DNA from: Hominimerdicola alba 8
GTDB lineage: Bacteria > Bacillota > Clostridia > Oscillospirales > Ruminococcaceae
Direction: 5' to 3'
Length of the DNA: 64,000 nt
NCBI RefSeq assembly: GCF_000178155.2
Contig: NZ_ADKM02000100.1
Span: 18,437 to 82,436, forward strand
Shown: positions 7,764 to 15,763 of the stretch, piece after piece
Position numbering within the stretch: the first letter of the stretch is position 1
How the letters are laid out: each line of letters starts with the position of its first letter
Notes under the pieces: model-generated
Seen by the model: only the letters and a program-made list of their open reading frames with translations
Database searches by the model: none
Told to the model about the DNA's origin: nothing
Made by a program: the position numbers and the translations under genes

Positions 7764-9833
7764 ATGAACAGCAAAAGAATAATTGCTCTGCTGGCGGCGG
7801 CAGTGCTTGCCATTTCGGTGACAGGCTGTGCTGACAGTTCAGGCGGTAATAAAGACAGCAACAAAGCGGCAGATACGCAGTCTGCTCAGGCTGAGGGCGA
7901 GGATAAAGATGCTCCCGAAGTCCCTGTTGACTCGACATTTGACGAGAACCTGCCACAGGTGGCGTTCAGCCTTGAAAGCGGCTTCTATGACAGCGAGCAG
8001 TCGCTTGAACTTTCTGCGGGCGATGGCATGATTATCAGATACACAACCGACGGAAGCCTGCCTACCGCTTCTTCGCAGGAGTATACCGAAGCTATCCGTC
8101 TTACCGACCGCAAAGGCGATTTTGCCACCCTTGCCGAACATCGCGACATCTCGGCCAACGGAGATTATAATCCGCCCATGAACGTGCTGAAAGGCAACGT
8201 TATCCGCGCCGCCGCCTTTGATGACAAGGGCAGTCACGGTCAGGTCATCTCGCACACTTTCTTCGTGGGTATAGACAGACAGAAAAAATACGGCGATGTG
8301 CCTGTCATCTCAATAATGATAGACCAGTCAGACCTCTTCGATTACGACAAAGGCATATATACACTGGGCAGATGCCACGATGAATGGCTTGCAGAAGATA
8401 AAAGCAACGCCTCTCTCGATGGCTGGAAGCATGAAGCAAATTACACCCAGCGCGGCAGGGAATGGGAGCGCCCTGTCTATGTGGAATATCTCCTTCCTGA
8501 CGGCACTTCCGCTTTTGCACAGGATATGGGCGTGCGCACGATGGGTGCGGCTTCCCGCAACGAGTACCAGAAGAGTCTGCGCCTTACCGCACGCAAGGAG
8601 TACGGTGAGAAAAATGTCAGCTGTGAGATAATTCCCGATAACGCCCGTTCTGACGGTAACGGGAATGTGGAGAAATACAAGTCCTTCGTGCTGAGGAACG
8701 GCGGAAACGACTGTAACTTCGCTAAGATACGCGACCCGCTGTTACAGTCGATGATAGCCGACAAGACTTCCTTGGAAACACAGCAGTTCACCCCTGTAGT
8801 GGCTTTTATCGACGGCGAATACTGGGGCATGTACACTCTCGTTGAAGACTACAGCGATAACTATATCGCCAACAATTACGATATCGACAACAAGAATGTT
8901 GTCATGATTAAATGCGGCGAGATAGAAGAAGGCGAGGAAGACGACATAAAACTCTACAGCGATATGTACGAGTTCATCACCGCCAATGATATGTCAGATG
9001 CCGATAACTACGCTAAAGCCTGCGATATGATAGATATGCAGAGCCTTGCCGATTACATGGCTTTCAACATCTATATCGCCAACGAGGACAGCATAGTGCA
9101 GGGCAACAACTGGCGCATGTGGCGCGTTCGTGACGGCGGCGGTGCGGCTGATGTCGCAGACGGCAGGTGGCGCATGATGGTCTATGACACCGACTATTCC
9201 TGCGGCATATATGCAGGCGGTCAGAACTATGACAGCAATTTTATCAAAAAAGCTATCTCTGCCACAGAAACTTTCAAAGACCTCGAACAGCCCCCCATCG
9301 ATATATTCCGCAGTTTGCTGAACAATGATGATTTCAAGCAGATGTTTATTCTGTCCCTGTGTGATATGCGTAATATCAGCTTTGAAAAGGGAAAGGTCGA
9401 TGATGCTTTCGATGATATGTCAGCGCTGTACAAGCCGCTGGTCAAGGACACTTTCACTCGCTTTGGTCCAAAATACGCAAAGGACGGTCTTGACTACAAC
9501 ACCATGCTTCTCAGAGATTTTCTTGACGGCAGATATGATGTATTCATGTATCACATCACCGACAGCTTCAAGCCCGGAAATAAGGTGAACGTTACTGTCA
9601 GGACTTCTGACAGCGCGAAGGGCGGCGCGGTAATGAATACCACTGCCCTCGACCTCAGTTCGGATTTTTCGGGGGAGTACTACACCGCTTACCCCATTAC
9701 CCTGACAGCTGATCCGAAAGCAGGCAAGTTCGTCAGATGGGAAGCTGACGGTGCTGAACTTTCCGACCCTGATTCCGATATCACAGAAGTGACACTGTCA
9801 GCCGACTGTACCATAACAGCAGTCTATGAATGA
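7764..9833 (+). CDS. CotH-family (spore-coat kinase-like) lipoprotein
   Basis: The 689-residue protein has a lipoprotein signal with lipobox VTGC, the lipidated cysteine being residue 22. A short acidic linker follows. A chitobiase C-terminal-like beta domain comes next (about residues 50-125, YTTDGSLPTASS). The CotH domain spans about 165-560, including FVLRNGGNDCNFAKIRDP, a GEYWGMYTLVEDY segment and MMVYDTDYSCG, whose DTD fits the metal-binding acidic site of CotH kinases. The C-terminal ~75 residues resemble a bacterial surface repeat ending DCTITAVYE. In Bacillus CotH phosphorylates coat protein CotB. Lipid-anchored relatives in gut Firmicutes have unknown substrates. The ribosome site AAAGGAAA precedes the ATG. 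Expression probably passes through the leader/terminator at 7466-7745. Confidence 0.85.
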   Translation: MNSKRIIALLAAAVLAISVTGCADSSGGNKDSNKAADTQSAQAEGEDKDAPEVPVDSTFDENLPQVAFSLESGFYDSEQSLELSAGDGMIIRYTTDGSLPTASSQEYTEAIRLTDRKGDFATLAEHRDISANGDYNPPMNVLKGNVIRAAAFDDKGSHGQVISHTFFVGIDRQKKYGDVPVISIMIDQSDLFDYDKGIYTLGRCHDEWLAEDKSNASLDGWKHEANYTQRGREWERPVYVEYLLPDGTSAFAQDMGVRTMGAASRNEYQKSLRLTARKEYGEKNVSCEIIPDNARSDGNGNVEKYKSFVLRNGGNDCNFAKIRDPLLQSMIADKTSLETQQFTPVVAFIDGEYWGMYTLVEDYSDNYIANNYDIDNKNVVMIKCGEIEEGEEDDIKLYSDMYEFITANDMSDADNYAKACDMIDMQSLADYMAFNIYIANEDSIVQGNNWRMWRVRDGGGAADVADGRWRMMVYDTDYSCGIYAGGQNYDSNFIKKAISATETFKDLEQPPIDIFRSLLNNDDFKQMFILSLCDMRNISFEKGKVDDAFDDMSALYKPLVKDTFTRFGPKYAKDGLDYNTMLLRDFLDGRYDVFMYHITDSFKPGNKVNVTVRTSDSAKGGAVMNTTALDLSSDFSGEYYTAYPITLTADPKAGKFVRWEADGAELSDPDSDITEVTLSADCTITAVYE

Positions 9834-9849
9834 TCATGAAATATGTAAA

Positions 9850-9874
9850 GGCAGGGAAGCCCCCTGCCTTTTTT
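9850..9874 (+). terminator. Intrinsic terminator of the CotH lipoprotein gene
   Basis: GGCAGGG/CCCTGCC with a short loop is followed by six T, 17 nt after the stop codon. The convergent DUF11 gene ends 10 bp further on. Confidence 0.88.
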
Positions 9875-9883
9875 GTGCATTTG

Positions 9884-10735
9884 TCAGATAGTGCCTGTTA
9901 CTGTGATCACTACTGTTCCGGGAACTACGGCATATTCGCCTGTTACAGGGTCTTGTGATATCGTCGCCGCAGGAACGGTGACAGCACCCTCAGAAGTTGT
10001 CAGCAGACCCGAAACCTCGTCATAGCTGTAGCCTGTGGTCTTTGTCTGACCGTTCATAGTCACCGTTATATCTCTAAGCGCAGGTGTGAAGGTGTCGGTT
10101 ATCACAGCGTTGTCAGTCGCAGCAACTTCGGTGTTGCCGTAGTTGTAGACGGTAAAGGAGTAAGTCACCTGACTGTTTTCGCTTACAGTTGTTGGCGACA
10201 GTGTCTTTACCATGCTTATGACAGGCTGCTGTACCGCAGTCACAGTGGCAGAAACGGTCATATCCTCTGTCAGTGCCGCACCTGAAATGACAGCGGTGTT
10301 GGTTATAGAACCGTCAGCCGCAGGCGATGCGAAGCTGTTCGCCCTTGCCTGATATACTATCAACGCGTTACCCTCAGCGGGTATATCGATACCGTCCAGT
10401 GTCAGCGGCTGTTCAGCTGTCACAGTAGGTGCAGGCTGTTCCTCACCGTTGATGAAATACTTTACCGACTCTGTCATGATATCCAGCGGGTAGACGGTCT
10501 GACCCTCAGCGGTTTCATATGCGCCCAGATCATCTGTGACAGTCAGATCCGTAAAAGCCGAATTGCTGTCGTTTGTGATGCTTATGACATAAGTCACAAC
10601 ACCGTTGGGACTGTAGGTCGGCAGAAGCGAAGTCTTGTCTGCGGTAAGCGACTGCACGATCTCACCTGTGGTGATGTTTGAGTTGATGGTGTTGCCGTTG
10701 TAGCTGAATGCTGCCTGATTGTAAAATGTTGCCAT
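9884..10735 (-). CDS. DUF11-repeat protein without signal peptide
   Basis: The 283-residue protein is all-beta and carries two copies of the DUF11 surface-protein repeat. The first copy (about residues 25-165) includes ADKTSLLPTYSPNGVVTYVI, a TDDLG segment and ITNTAVISG. The second (about 170-270) includes VKTLSPTTVSENSQVTYSFT and VITDTFTPAL. The N-terminus MATFYNQAAFSYNGN is typical of a small Clostridia subfamily. There is no signal peptide, membrane helix or sorting motif, unlike most DUF11 proteins, so how or whether it leaves the cell is unclear. The ATG follows GGAGG by 8 nt. Transcription probably ends near or beyond the convergent terminator at 9850-9874. Function is unknown. Confidence 0.8.
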   Translation of the reverse strand: MATFYNQAAFSYNGNTINSNITTGEIVQSLTADKTSLLPTYSPNGVVTYVISITNDSNSAFTDLTVTDDLGAYETAEGQTVYPLDIMTESVKYFINGEEQPAPTVTAEQPLTLDGIDIPAEGNALIVYQARANSFASPAADGSITNTAVISGAALTEDMTVSATVTAVQQPVISMVKTLSPTTVSENSQVTYSFTVYNYGNTEVAATDNAVITDTFTPALRDITVTMNGQTKTTGYSYDEVSGLLTTSEGAVTVPAATISQDPVTGEYAVVPGTVVITVTGTI

Positions 10736-10826
10736 GATTTATTCCTCCGTTATTTTTTTATTCATAAGGACTTTCCGTCCTCACTTACATAATATGCAGC
10801 AGAGTTCAGCATGACACAGCTTAGGC

Positions 10827-10872
10827 AAAAAAATACCGCCTGCCCGCTGAATATCACAGCGCGGCAGACGGT
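10827..10872 (-). terminator. Intrinsic terminator of the phospholipase C-like gene
   Basis: The long stem ACCG-CTGCC-CGCTG with its complement (10835-10872) has one mismatch and one bulge. On the minus strand it is followed by seven T (10827-10833). It begins 15 nt after the stop codon at 10887. Confidence 0.85.
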
Positions 10873-10886
10873 CACGTTCTGTTATT

Positions 10887-12035
10887 TTAGTTGATTATCC
10901 AGATCATACTGCTGTTTTCGGGTTCGTAAGCCGCAGTTGTCAGCTTTCCGCCCTTGCCTGTCAGAACCTTTGCATAGCCGCTTTCTTCGGTGGTTATTAC
11001 AAACCTGCGGTTGCCCAGTGCCTCAACACGGAACTGCGCAGCTTTGCCGTCTATCTTAAGATAGTCATAGCCGCTGCACTTCTTGTTGACATATCCGCCG
11101 TCAGCGACTTTAAGACCGAAAGTGCCTTTCTCGCTGAGGCAAACCATCATCTTCTGCTCTCTGTCCTTATCTGCTTCATCGGGTAGGATGCCCTTTTTGG
11201 TCACCGTCAGCAGCAGACCGCTCGCTTCATTCTTGAAGCAGTACATCTTGCCGTCACAAAGGAAATTGCCGCTGTCCTCATTGCAATCTTTGTAGAATTT
11301 CAGCAGCACAGCCATAACATGCTGTTCGGTCACAGGCAGAGTGTTCTTCGCAGTGTCGTCAAAAGCTCTCGGGTCGAGATGCAGTATGGTGTCAACATAT
11401 TTGCCCGCATACTTTATCAGCCTGTTGAATGCTTCTGCGGGGTCAGCCTTTTCGTACAGCTTTGAAAGCCGCTTGTCAAAGCCGTCAGCGCTGAAATTCT
11501 GATAGCTGTTGTTTATCTGCTTCTCAAAAGCATTGTGTACGTTGCTCGCCTTGATGCCGCTTGCCATGTTGGCAACATGGGGCGTACAGCCCATGTCAGA
11601 TACAAAGTGGAGCGCTCTTCCCAGCGCAGTCATGGCTTCGCCGGTCTTGCCGCTCTTGTAAAGTGAAACTGCCGCCGTGTAGTTTGCGCGGAACAGCGTC
11701 CTCGCACTGGGAGAGAATTCGCCCAGTCTGTTGCGGTAGAACCCCTTTGTTTCTTCCAGTTCTTTGCCCTTAGCGTTCATGCAGGAATAGTAGTGCATAC
11801 CCGAACCTTTGTCCATATCGCCCATCTTATCGGGCTGTAAAGCACCATCAGTTATCTGCTCATGCCAGTCCTTGTAAAAGGCAGCAGGTCTGAGTTTTTT
11901 CTCCTTTTCCAGAAGTTTCAGCGCATCTGCAACTATGTGCCTGTGTACATCAGCACTCCACGCAAAGGCGCGCTTTACCTTGAAACGGCTGCATACCAGT
12001 GCCGCCGCCGCTATAGTCAGCATTTCTTTCTTCAT
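10887..12035 (-). CDS. Secreted zinc-dependent phospholipase C-like protein with C-terminal beta-rich domain
   Basis: The N-terminal helical domain (about residues 26-245) resembles bacterial zinc phospholipase C / P1-nuclease folds. A short signal peptide ends at AFA, so the mature protein would start with Trp (W-S-A-D-V-H-R-H). In clostridial phospholipases the N-terminal Trp itself binds zinc. Further ligands are likely in VHRHIVADAL, the MHYYSCM segment, GRALHFVSDMGCTPH and the following HNAFEKQ. The C-terminal ~120 residues (from about 260) are beta-rich, with repeats such as MYCFKNEASGLLLTV and YAKVLTGKGGKL. They look like a ricin-type or fascin-like trefoil that may bind carbohydrate. 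The start ATG follows GAGGAAAG. The upstream minus-strand gene ends 40 bp before it. Lipid substrate and role (nutrient release, defence) are unknown. Confidence 0.75.
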   Translation of the reverse strand: MKKEMLTIAAAALVCSRFKVKRAFAWSADVHRHIVADALKLLEKEKKLRPAAFYKDWHEQITDGALQPDKMGDMDKGSGMHYYSCMNAKGKELEETKGFYRNRLGEFSPSARTLFRANYTAAVSLYKSGKTGEAMTALGRALHFVSDMGCTPHVANMASGIKASNVHNAFEKQINNSYQNFSADGFDKRLSKLYEKADPAEAFNRLIKYAGKYVDTILHLDPRAFDDTAKNTLPVTEQHVMAVLLKFYKDCNEDSGNFLCDGKMYCFKNEASGLLLTVTKKGILPDEADKDREQKMMVCLSEKGTFGLKVADGGYVNKKCSGYDYLKIDGKAAQFRVEALGNRRFVITTEESGYAKVLTGKGGKLTTAAYEPENSSMIWIIN

Positions 12036-12075
12036 AACTTACTTTCCTCTTTTACTATAGTATTGCATGCGCCCG

Positions 12076-12657
12076 CTACCTGCGGCGCTTTTTATTTTTC
12101 CTTACAGAATATCCGAAGCTGCCCAGCTGCTTCCCAAGCTCAAAATATCCGCCGTGAGCATAAGCTATCAGCCCCGCCTTTTCAAGACACAGCTTGCCGC
12201 TTTCATCGAGCAGTTCCTGCGCCGAATCTATACCCACGATATCAGCTATGAACATATCGTGGCTGCCTAAGGGAACTATCTCCCTCACCTTACATTCTAT
12301 GCTGACCGGGCATTCCGCGATAAGCGGCGCAGAAACTTTCACCGCATCTTCGGTGTGCAGCCCGCATTCCGCGAACTTGTCGGTCTTTGCACCTGTCTTT
12401 ACGCCGCAGTAGTCCACCGCCCTTATTATATCTTTGGTGGGCAGATTGATAACGAACTCACCGCTTTGTTTTATCATCTCGTAGGAATATCGCTCAGGTC
12501 TTACCGAAATATAAGTCACAGGCGGTCTTGTGCAGAGTATGCCTGTCCACGCCACAGTCAGCACGTTTACCTTGCCGTCATGGGCGCAGCTTACCAGCGT
12601 TGGCGGCAGCGGAGATGTTATCACACTGCCTTTCCAGTGTTCCTTGTTGTAGGTCAT
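12076..12657 (-). CDS. Flavin reductase / flavoredoxin family protein
   Basis: This 193-residue FMN-binding split-barrel protein has PPTLVSC near residue 19 and WTGILCTRPPVTYISVRPER in the typical isoalloxazine-contact region. It also has GEFVINLPTKD, then VDYCGVKTGAKTDKF, all hallmarks of the flavin reductase-like family (PF01613). Such proteins pass electrons from NAD(P)H or bind FMN as flavoredoxins. The start overlaps the stop of the upstream gene (ATGA, 12654-12657) and is preceded by AGGAGG, so translation is coupled. The lysine/arginine tail (RKNKKRRR) is unusual but short. The partner enzyme is not apparent among the neighbours. Confidence 0.85.
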   Translation of the reverse strand: MTYNKEHWKGSVITSPLPPTLVSCAHDGKVNVLTVAWTGILCTRPPVTYISVRPERYSYEMIKQSGEFVINLPTKDIIRAVDYCGVKTGAKTDKFAECGLHTEDAVKVSAPLIAECPVSIECKVREIVPLGSHDMFIADIVGIDSAQELLDESGKLCLEKAGLIAYAHGGYFELGKQLGSFGYSVRKNKKRRR

Positions 12658-13010
12658 TTCAAGTCCTCCTGTGAAAAGCCGTGTACCTTTTTATAAATGG
12701 CATCGTAGTCCTTGTATAGCAGCTGTACCGTGTTCTCCAGAAAGAAATAGTGCTTGATGTAAGGCACCAGCAGCACCAGCAGCAGTACCGCCAACGGTAT
12801 CAGCATCAGCTTTTCGGATAACGCTATCGCCAGTATGGTGATGACGGTACACAGCGCGAACAGCACCATCACTATCAGGTGAATGAACCTCTCATGCTGG
12901 AATTGGTGCAGCTTTTCAGTGTGATATTCAAGCAGCTGTCCGAAGTCGCACCCCTCGTTTTCCAGACATTTCAGTATATATTTGCGGTAGTTTGTCAGAT
13001 ACTCAGTCAT
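12654..13010 (-). CDS. Small membrane protein with two hydrophobic helices, unknown function
   Basis: I choose the ATG at 13010, giving 118 residues (MTEYLTNYRKYILK). It overlaps the stop of the preceding gene, as expected for coupled genes, whereas the longer frame from 13052 would run well into that gene. The N-terminal ~50 residues are soluble and Cys/His-containing (KCLENEGCDFGQLLEYHTEK). Two adjacent membrane helices follow (about residues 54-98, LIVMVLFALCTVITILAI and LMLIPLAVLLLVLLVPYI), then a short charged tail. No family is recognised. It is in a three-gene minus-strand operon between a Lys-rich small protein and the flavin reductase. Confidence 0.6.
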   Translation of the reverse strand: MTEYLTNYRKYILKCLENEGCDFGQLLEYHTEKLHQFQHERFIHLIVMVLFALCTVITILAIALSEKLMLIPLAVLLLVLLVPYIKHYFFLENTVQLLYKDYDAIYKKVHGFSQEDLK

Positions 13011-13356
13011 TGCCGCCGCTCTCCGACTTTTCCGCACATTCCGAAAGGTCAATGGGGATAGAGTCTTCTATCTCAAGGTCGCGCAGCTTCTTTTCCGAGA
13101 ATTCTTTCATCTTTGCTTTGCGCTTTTCCTCCGCCTCAATATCCTTTGCGACTGTCATTACAAGCAGTTTGTCAATAGAACTGTAATATCTGCCGATACG
13201 CTGAAAGAAATTCGGCTTGCCTTTTTTCTTCTTCGAGGGTATCGTCAGTATCGCCAGCGCAGTCGAAACAGAAGCCGCCATTATAGCCTTTTCGGGCTTT
13301 GAATCCAGCTTTATGCTGACCTTTTTGCTGAGTTTCTTTATATCCTCTTTATTCAT
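13003..13356 (-). CDS. Small basic protein with one hydrophobic segment, unknown function
   Basis: The second ATG (13356) is preferred, because GGGCAGG lies 8 nt upstream of it and only 2-3 nt from the first ATG at 13362. About 117 residues result. The sequence is Lys-rich, with a moderately hydrophobic stretch AIMAASVSTALAILTI (about residues 25-40) followed by KKKKGK and a Lys/Glu coiled-like region. It ends in an acidic tail. It resembles no family I can name. It is the first gene of a tightly overlapping operon (this gene, the two-helix membrane protein, flavin reductase) under the promoter at 13392-13420. Confidence 0.6.
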   Translation of the reverse strand: MNKEDIKKLSKKVSIKLDSKPEKAIMAASVSTALAILTIPSKKKKGKPNFFQRIGRYYSSIDKLLVMTVAKDIEAEEKRKAKMKEFSEKKLRDLEIEDSIPIDLSECAEKSESGGND

Positions 13357-13391
13357 TGACATTACCTGCCCTTCATATAGTTTTACACTTT

Positions 13392-13420
13392 ATTATACAC
13401 CATTTTCAGACTGATTTCAA
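13392..13420 (-). promoter_or_regulatory. Promoter of the minus-strand small-protein/flavin reductase operon
   Basis: On the minus strand TTGAAA (13415-13420) and TATAAT (13392-13397) are separated by 17 bp, about 35 bp before the start codon. Confidence 0.8.
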
Positions 13421-13474
13421 GGGGGAAAATAAAATTTTACAGAGTAATGTGTTTTTTTGTTCATTTTCTATCAG

Positions 13475-13503
13475 TTGACAAATGCTGAAAAAAGATATAT
13501 AAT
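13475..13503 (+). promoter_or_regulatory. Promoter of miaB
   Basis: Consensus TTGACA (13475-13480) and TATAAT (13498-13503) are separated by 17 bp. It lies back to back with the minus-strand promoter at 13392-13420. Confidence 0.88.
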
Positions 13504-13561
13504 AATTAAGTATGCAAACTAAAATGGAATAACAGTATCTTGTGTTGAAATGAGGGACATG

Positions 13562-14959
13562 ATGACAGAGAATTATACCCCCGCCGCTGACCGTGAGGAC
13601 GCGGTGGAAAGTCTGAGGTTATGGGCTGAAAAATATAGCGCCGATAATGGTCATTCGCCGCTGGCTTTTGTGCATTCCTACGGCTGCCAGCAGAATGTCA
13701 GTGACGGCGAGAAGATAAAAGGCATGCTGGCTAAGGTGGGCTATGATTTCACCGATGATACCGACAGCGCCCAGCTGATATTGCTCAATACCTGCGCCGT
13801 CCGCGAAAATGCCGAGGACAGGGTATTCGGCAACATCGGCAATTTCAAAAAACTTAAAGAGCAGAACCGTGAACTTGTGATAGGTATCTGCGGCTGTATG
13901 GCTCAGCAGAAGCATGTCGCTGAAAAGATAAAAGCGTCATATCGTCAGGTCGATCTTGTTTTCGGCACTTTTGCCTATAATGATATGTATTCCATGCTGT
14001 GGGAGGTCATCTCAAAGCATAAGCGGCTCTTTAACCAGAGCGAAGCCTGCACCGAGATAGACGAAAGCATGACTCAGCTGCGTGAGGATAAGGTAAGGGC
14101 ATTCCTGCCGATAATGTACGGGTGCAATAATTTCTGTACCTACTGCATAGTACCGTATGTTCGCGGCAGAGAGCGCAGCCGCAAGCCAGAAGCTGTCATT
14201 GCTGAGGTGCGCAGTCTGGTCGAACAGGGCTATAAAGAGATAACTCTGCTGGGGCAGAATGTCAATTCCTATGAATACGGCTTCCCCGCACTCCTGCGCG
14301 AGATAGATAAGATAGAGGGCAAGTACCGCATACGCTTCATGTCCAGCCACCCAAAAGATGCTACTAAAGAACTGATAGATGCGATAATCGACTGTGAGCA
14401 TGTCTGTACACATCTGCACCTGCCTGTTCAGGCGGGCAGCAACAGGGTGCTTAAAGCCATGAACCGCCGCTATACAGTGGAAAAATACATGGAGATGATA
14501 GACTACGCTCGCAGCCGTGTCCCCGATTTTTCTTTTACCACCGACCTGATAGTAGGTTTTCCGGGTGAGACTTATGAGGAATTCTGCGAAACTAAAGAGG
14601 TCATCAAGCGGGTGAAGTATGACAACATTTATTCATTCGTTTATTCCAGAAGAAGCGGCACTCCCGCAGCAAAGTTTGAAGACCATGTGACCGATAAGCA
14701 GAAAGGTCTGTGGCTGAGAGAACTTCTGCTTGAACAGCGCGAGATAACTTCGGAATGGTTCGGCAGATTTGTCGGCAGGACCGTCGAAGTACTCGTCGAG
14801 GGCGAGGGCAGGACAGGAGAGGGCTGGCTGACAGGCAAAAATGATGAAAATATCATCGTCGAAGTCAAGGCAGATAAAAAGTATATAGGCGAATTTGTCA
14901 GGGTGCGCATAACCAAAGCTATGAACTGGGCACTCAGCGGCGAACTCGTTTCAGAATAA
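13562..14959 (+). CDS. miaB: tRNA-2-methylthio-N6-dimethylallyladenosine synthase MiaB
   Basis: This radical-SAM methylthiotransferase adds the 2-methylthio group to i6A37 of tRNAs, using two iron-sulfur clusters. The N-terminal MTTase domain has the three cluster cysteines in HSYGCQQNVSD, LNTCAVREN and GICGCMAQQ. The radical-SAM motif is CNNFCTYCIVPYVRGRERS (about residue 185). A TRAM domain ends the protein (about 400-462). Of three closely spaced in-frame ATGs (13550, 13559, 13562) I use the last, which lies 5 nt after GAGGG; the choice is not certain. miaA lies seven kilobases downstream, so both steps of the modification are encoded here. The neighbourhood miaB, ylbF/ymcA-like, mutS, mutL matches Bacillus. 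Confidence 0.95.
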   Translation: MTENYTPAADREDAVESLRLWAEKYSADNGHSPLAFVHSYGCQQNVSDGEKIKGMLAKVGYDFTDDTDSAQLILLNTCAVRENAEDRVFGNIGNFKKLKEQNRELVIGICGCMAQQKHVAEKIKASYRQVDLVFGTFAYNDMYSMLWEVISKHKRLFNQSEACTEIDESMTQLREDKVRAFLPIMYGCNNFCTYCIVPYVRGRERSRKPEAVIAEVRSLVEQGYKEITLLGQNVNSYEYGFPALLREIDKIEGKYRIRFMSSHPKDATKELIDAIIDCEHVCTHLHLPVQAGSNRVLKAMNRRYTVEKYMEMIDYARSRVPDFSFTTDLIVGFPGETYEEFCETKEVIKRVKYDNIYSFVYSRRSGTPAAKFEDHVTDKQKGLWLRELLLEQREITSEWFGRFVGRTVEVLVEGEGRTGEGWLTGKNDENIIVEVKADKKYIGEFVRVRITKAMNWALSGELVSE

Positions 14960-14964
14960 AAATC

Positions 14965-15224
14965 TATGTGGTTATCTCGCTGACACACTACCAAAACAGC
15001 GGTTTTACAGAACTTATAGCAATCCGCCTTAAAATTCAGACAAAATCCAGTCACAAAATCCATAGATCCGAGCTTTTGCAACTGGATTTTGTGAATTTAA
15101 ATTGTTGGATTGCTATAGATGTTTGGCGTATATCTTTCTCCACGCAGGCGGAGGAAGATATGCGGCGCTCAATTATCCTTTTGTTTAACGCATTTTCAGC
15201 CGGTGTGCTGAAGGGATAGTCATA
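14965..15224 (+). repeat. Dispersed palindromic repeat, copy A (interrupted by a 99-bp element)
   Basis: The left end is TATGTGGTTATCTCGCTGAC and the right end GGTGTGCTGAAGGGATAGTC-ATA. These match the copies at 18384-18546 and 30651-30816. The centre carries a GC-rich hairpin (ATCTTTCTCCACGCAGGCGG with its complement). Without the inserted 99-bp element this copy would be about 160 bp, like the others. No protein is encoded. Confidence 0.75.
15017..15115 (+). mobile_element. 99-bp MITE-like element, copy 1, nested in palindromic repeat A
   Basis: The ends are TAGCAATCC and GGATTGCTA and both are flanked by TA, which fits a TA target-site duplication. The interior is a long imperfect hairpin (AAATTCAGACAAAATCCAGTC near 15032-15052 against GACTGG-like ACTGGATTTTGTGAATTT near 15081-15098). 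It matches copy 2 (58515-58613) at 93 of 99 positions by my count. It carries no transposase, so mobility in trans by an IS630/mariner-type enzyme is an inference. Confidence 0.75.
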
Positions 15225-15252
15225 AAAATCTATAATATTACAGGAGTGATCT

Positions 15253-15666
15253 ATGATGAACGTTATCGAACTCACAAGACAGCTTGGCAAAGCTATACAG
15301 GAAGATGAAAGATATAAGAAGTACGAGGAAGCAGCAAAGTTCAATGACACTGATACCGAACTTCAGAATTCCATCGGCAGATTTAACCAGCTGCGCTCTG
15401 AACTTGGCGTTGAGATGCGCAAGCCCGATAAAGACGCTGACAGGCTCACATCTCTCGACAACGAGATAAAAGAGTTGTATGACGAGATAATGGCAATGCC
15501 CAAGATGATCGCTTTCAATGAAGCAAAGGACGAGATAGATGCACTGATGAAATCGGTCTACTATATCCTCCAGCAGGCAGCCGGCGGCGAAGATCCCGAG
15601 ACTTGCCCCGCTCAGGCACCTACAGGCTGTTCGGGAAGCTGCGCTTCATGCGGCGGCTGCGGCTGA
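15253..15666 (+). CDS. YlbF/YmcA-family protein with cysteine-rich tail
   Basis: The 137-residue helical protein is of the YlbF/YmcA family (PF06133). In Bacillus, YlbF, YmcA and YaaT form an iron-sulfur-containing complex that affects RNase Y and developmental programmes. The N-terminal ~115 residues fit the family (IELTRQLGKAIQEDERYKKY). The C-terminus adds a tail with six cysteines ending CSGSCASCGGCG, suited to binding a metal or cluster. The ATG follows GGAG by 7 nt. The position directly before mutS and after miaB is that of ymcA in B. subtilis. Two palindromic elements occupy the upstream gap. A TATAAT at 15231-15236, just beyond repeat A, may supply its promoter. Confidence 0.8.
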   Translation: MMNVIELTRQLGKAIQEDERYKKYEEAAKFNDTDTELQNSIGRFNQLRSELGVEMRKPDKDADRLTSLDNEIKELYDEIMAMPKMIAFNEAKDEIDALMKSVYYILQQAAGGEDPETCPAQAPTGCSGSCASCGGCG

Positions 15667-15688
15667 TAAATTACAGATGATACCTTAT

Positions 15689-15731
15689 CCCGACCATGCG
15701 CGGTGTGTTTATTTTGCGCGCAGCGGTCGGG
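15689..15731 (+). terminator. Strong hairpin between the ylbF-like gene and mutS
   Basis: CCCGACC (15689-15695) pairs with GGTCGGG (15725-15731), and TGCGCG pairs with CGCGCA inside. Only CGATACCTTTTA follows, so termination may be partial. It may instead protect the RNA 3' end. Confidence 0.55.
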
Positions 15732-15763
15732 CGATACCTTTTATATAGAACGGAGTGGCAGAG

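Noticed and set aside
14641..15081. Minus-strand open frame whose N-terminus repeats near 58379-58561 (shared peptide FVTGFCLNFKADCYK)
   Set aside because: The shared peptide comes from the 99-bp repeat itself; neither frame has a ribosome site and the first runs antisense through miaB.
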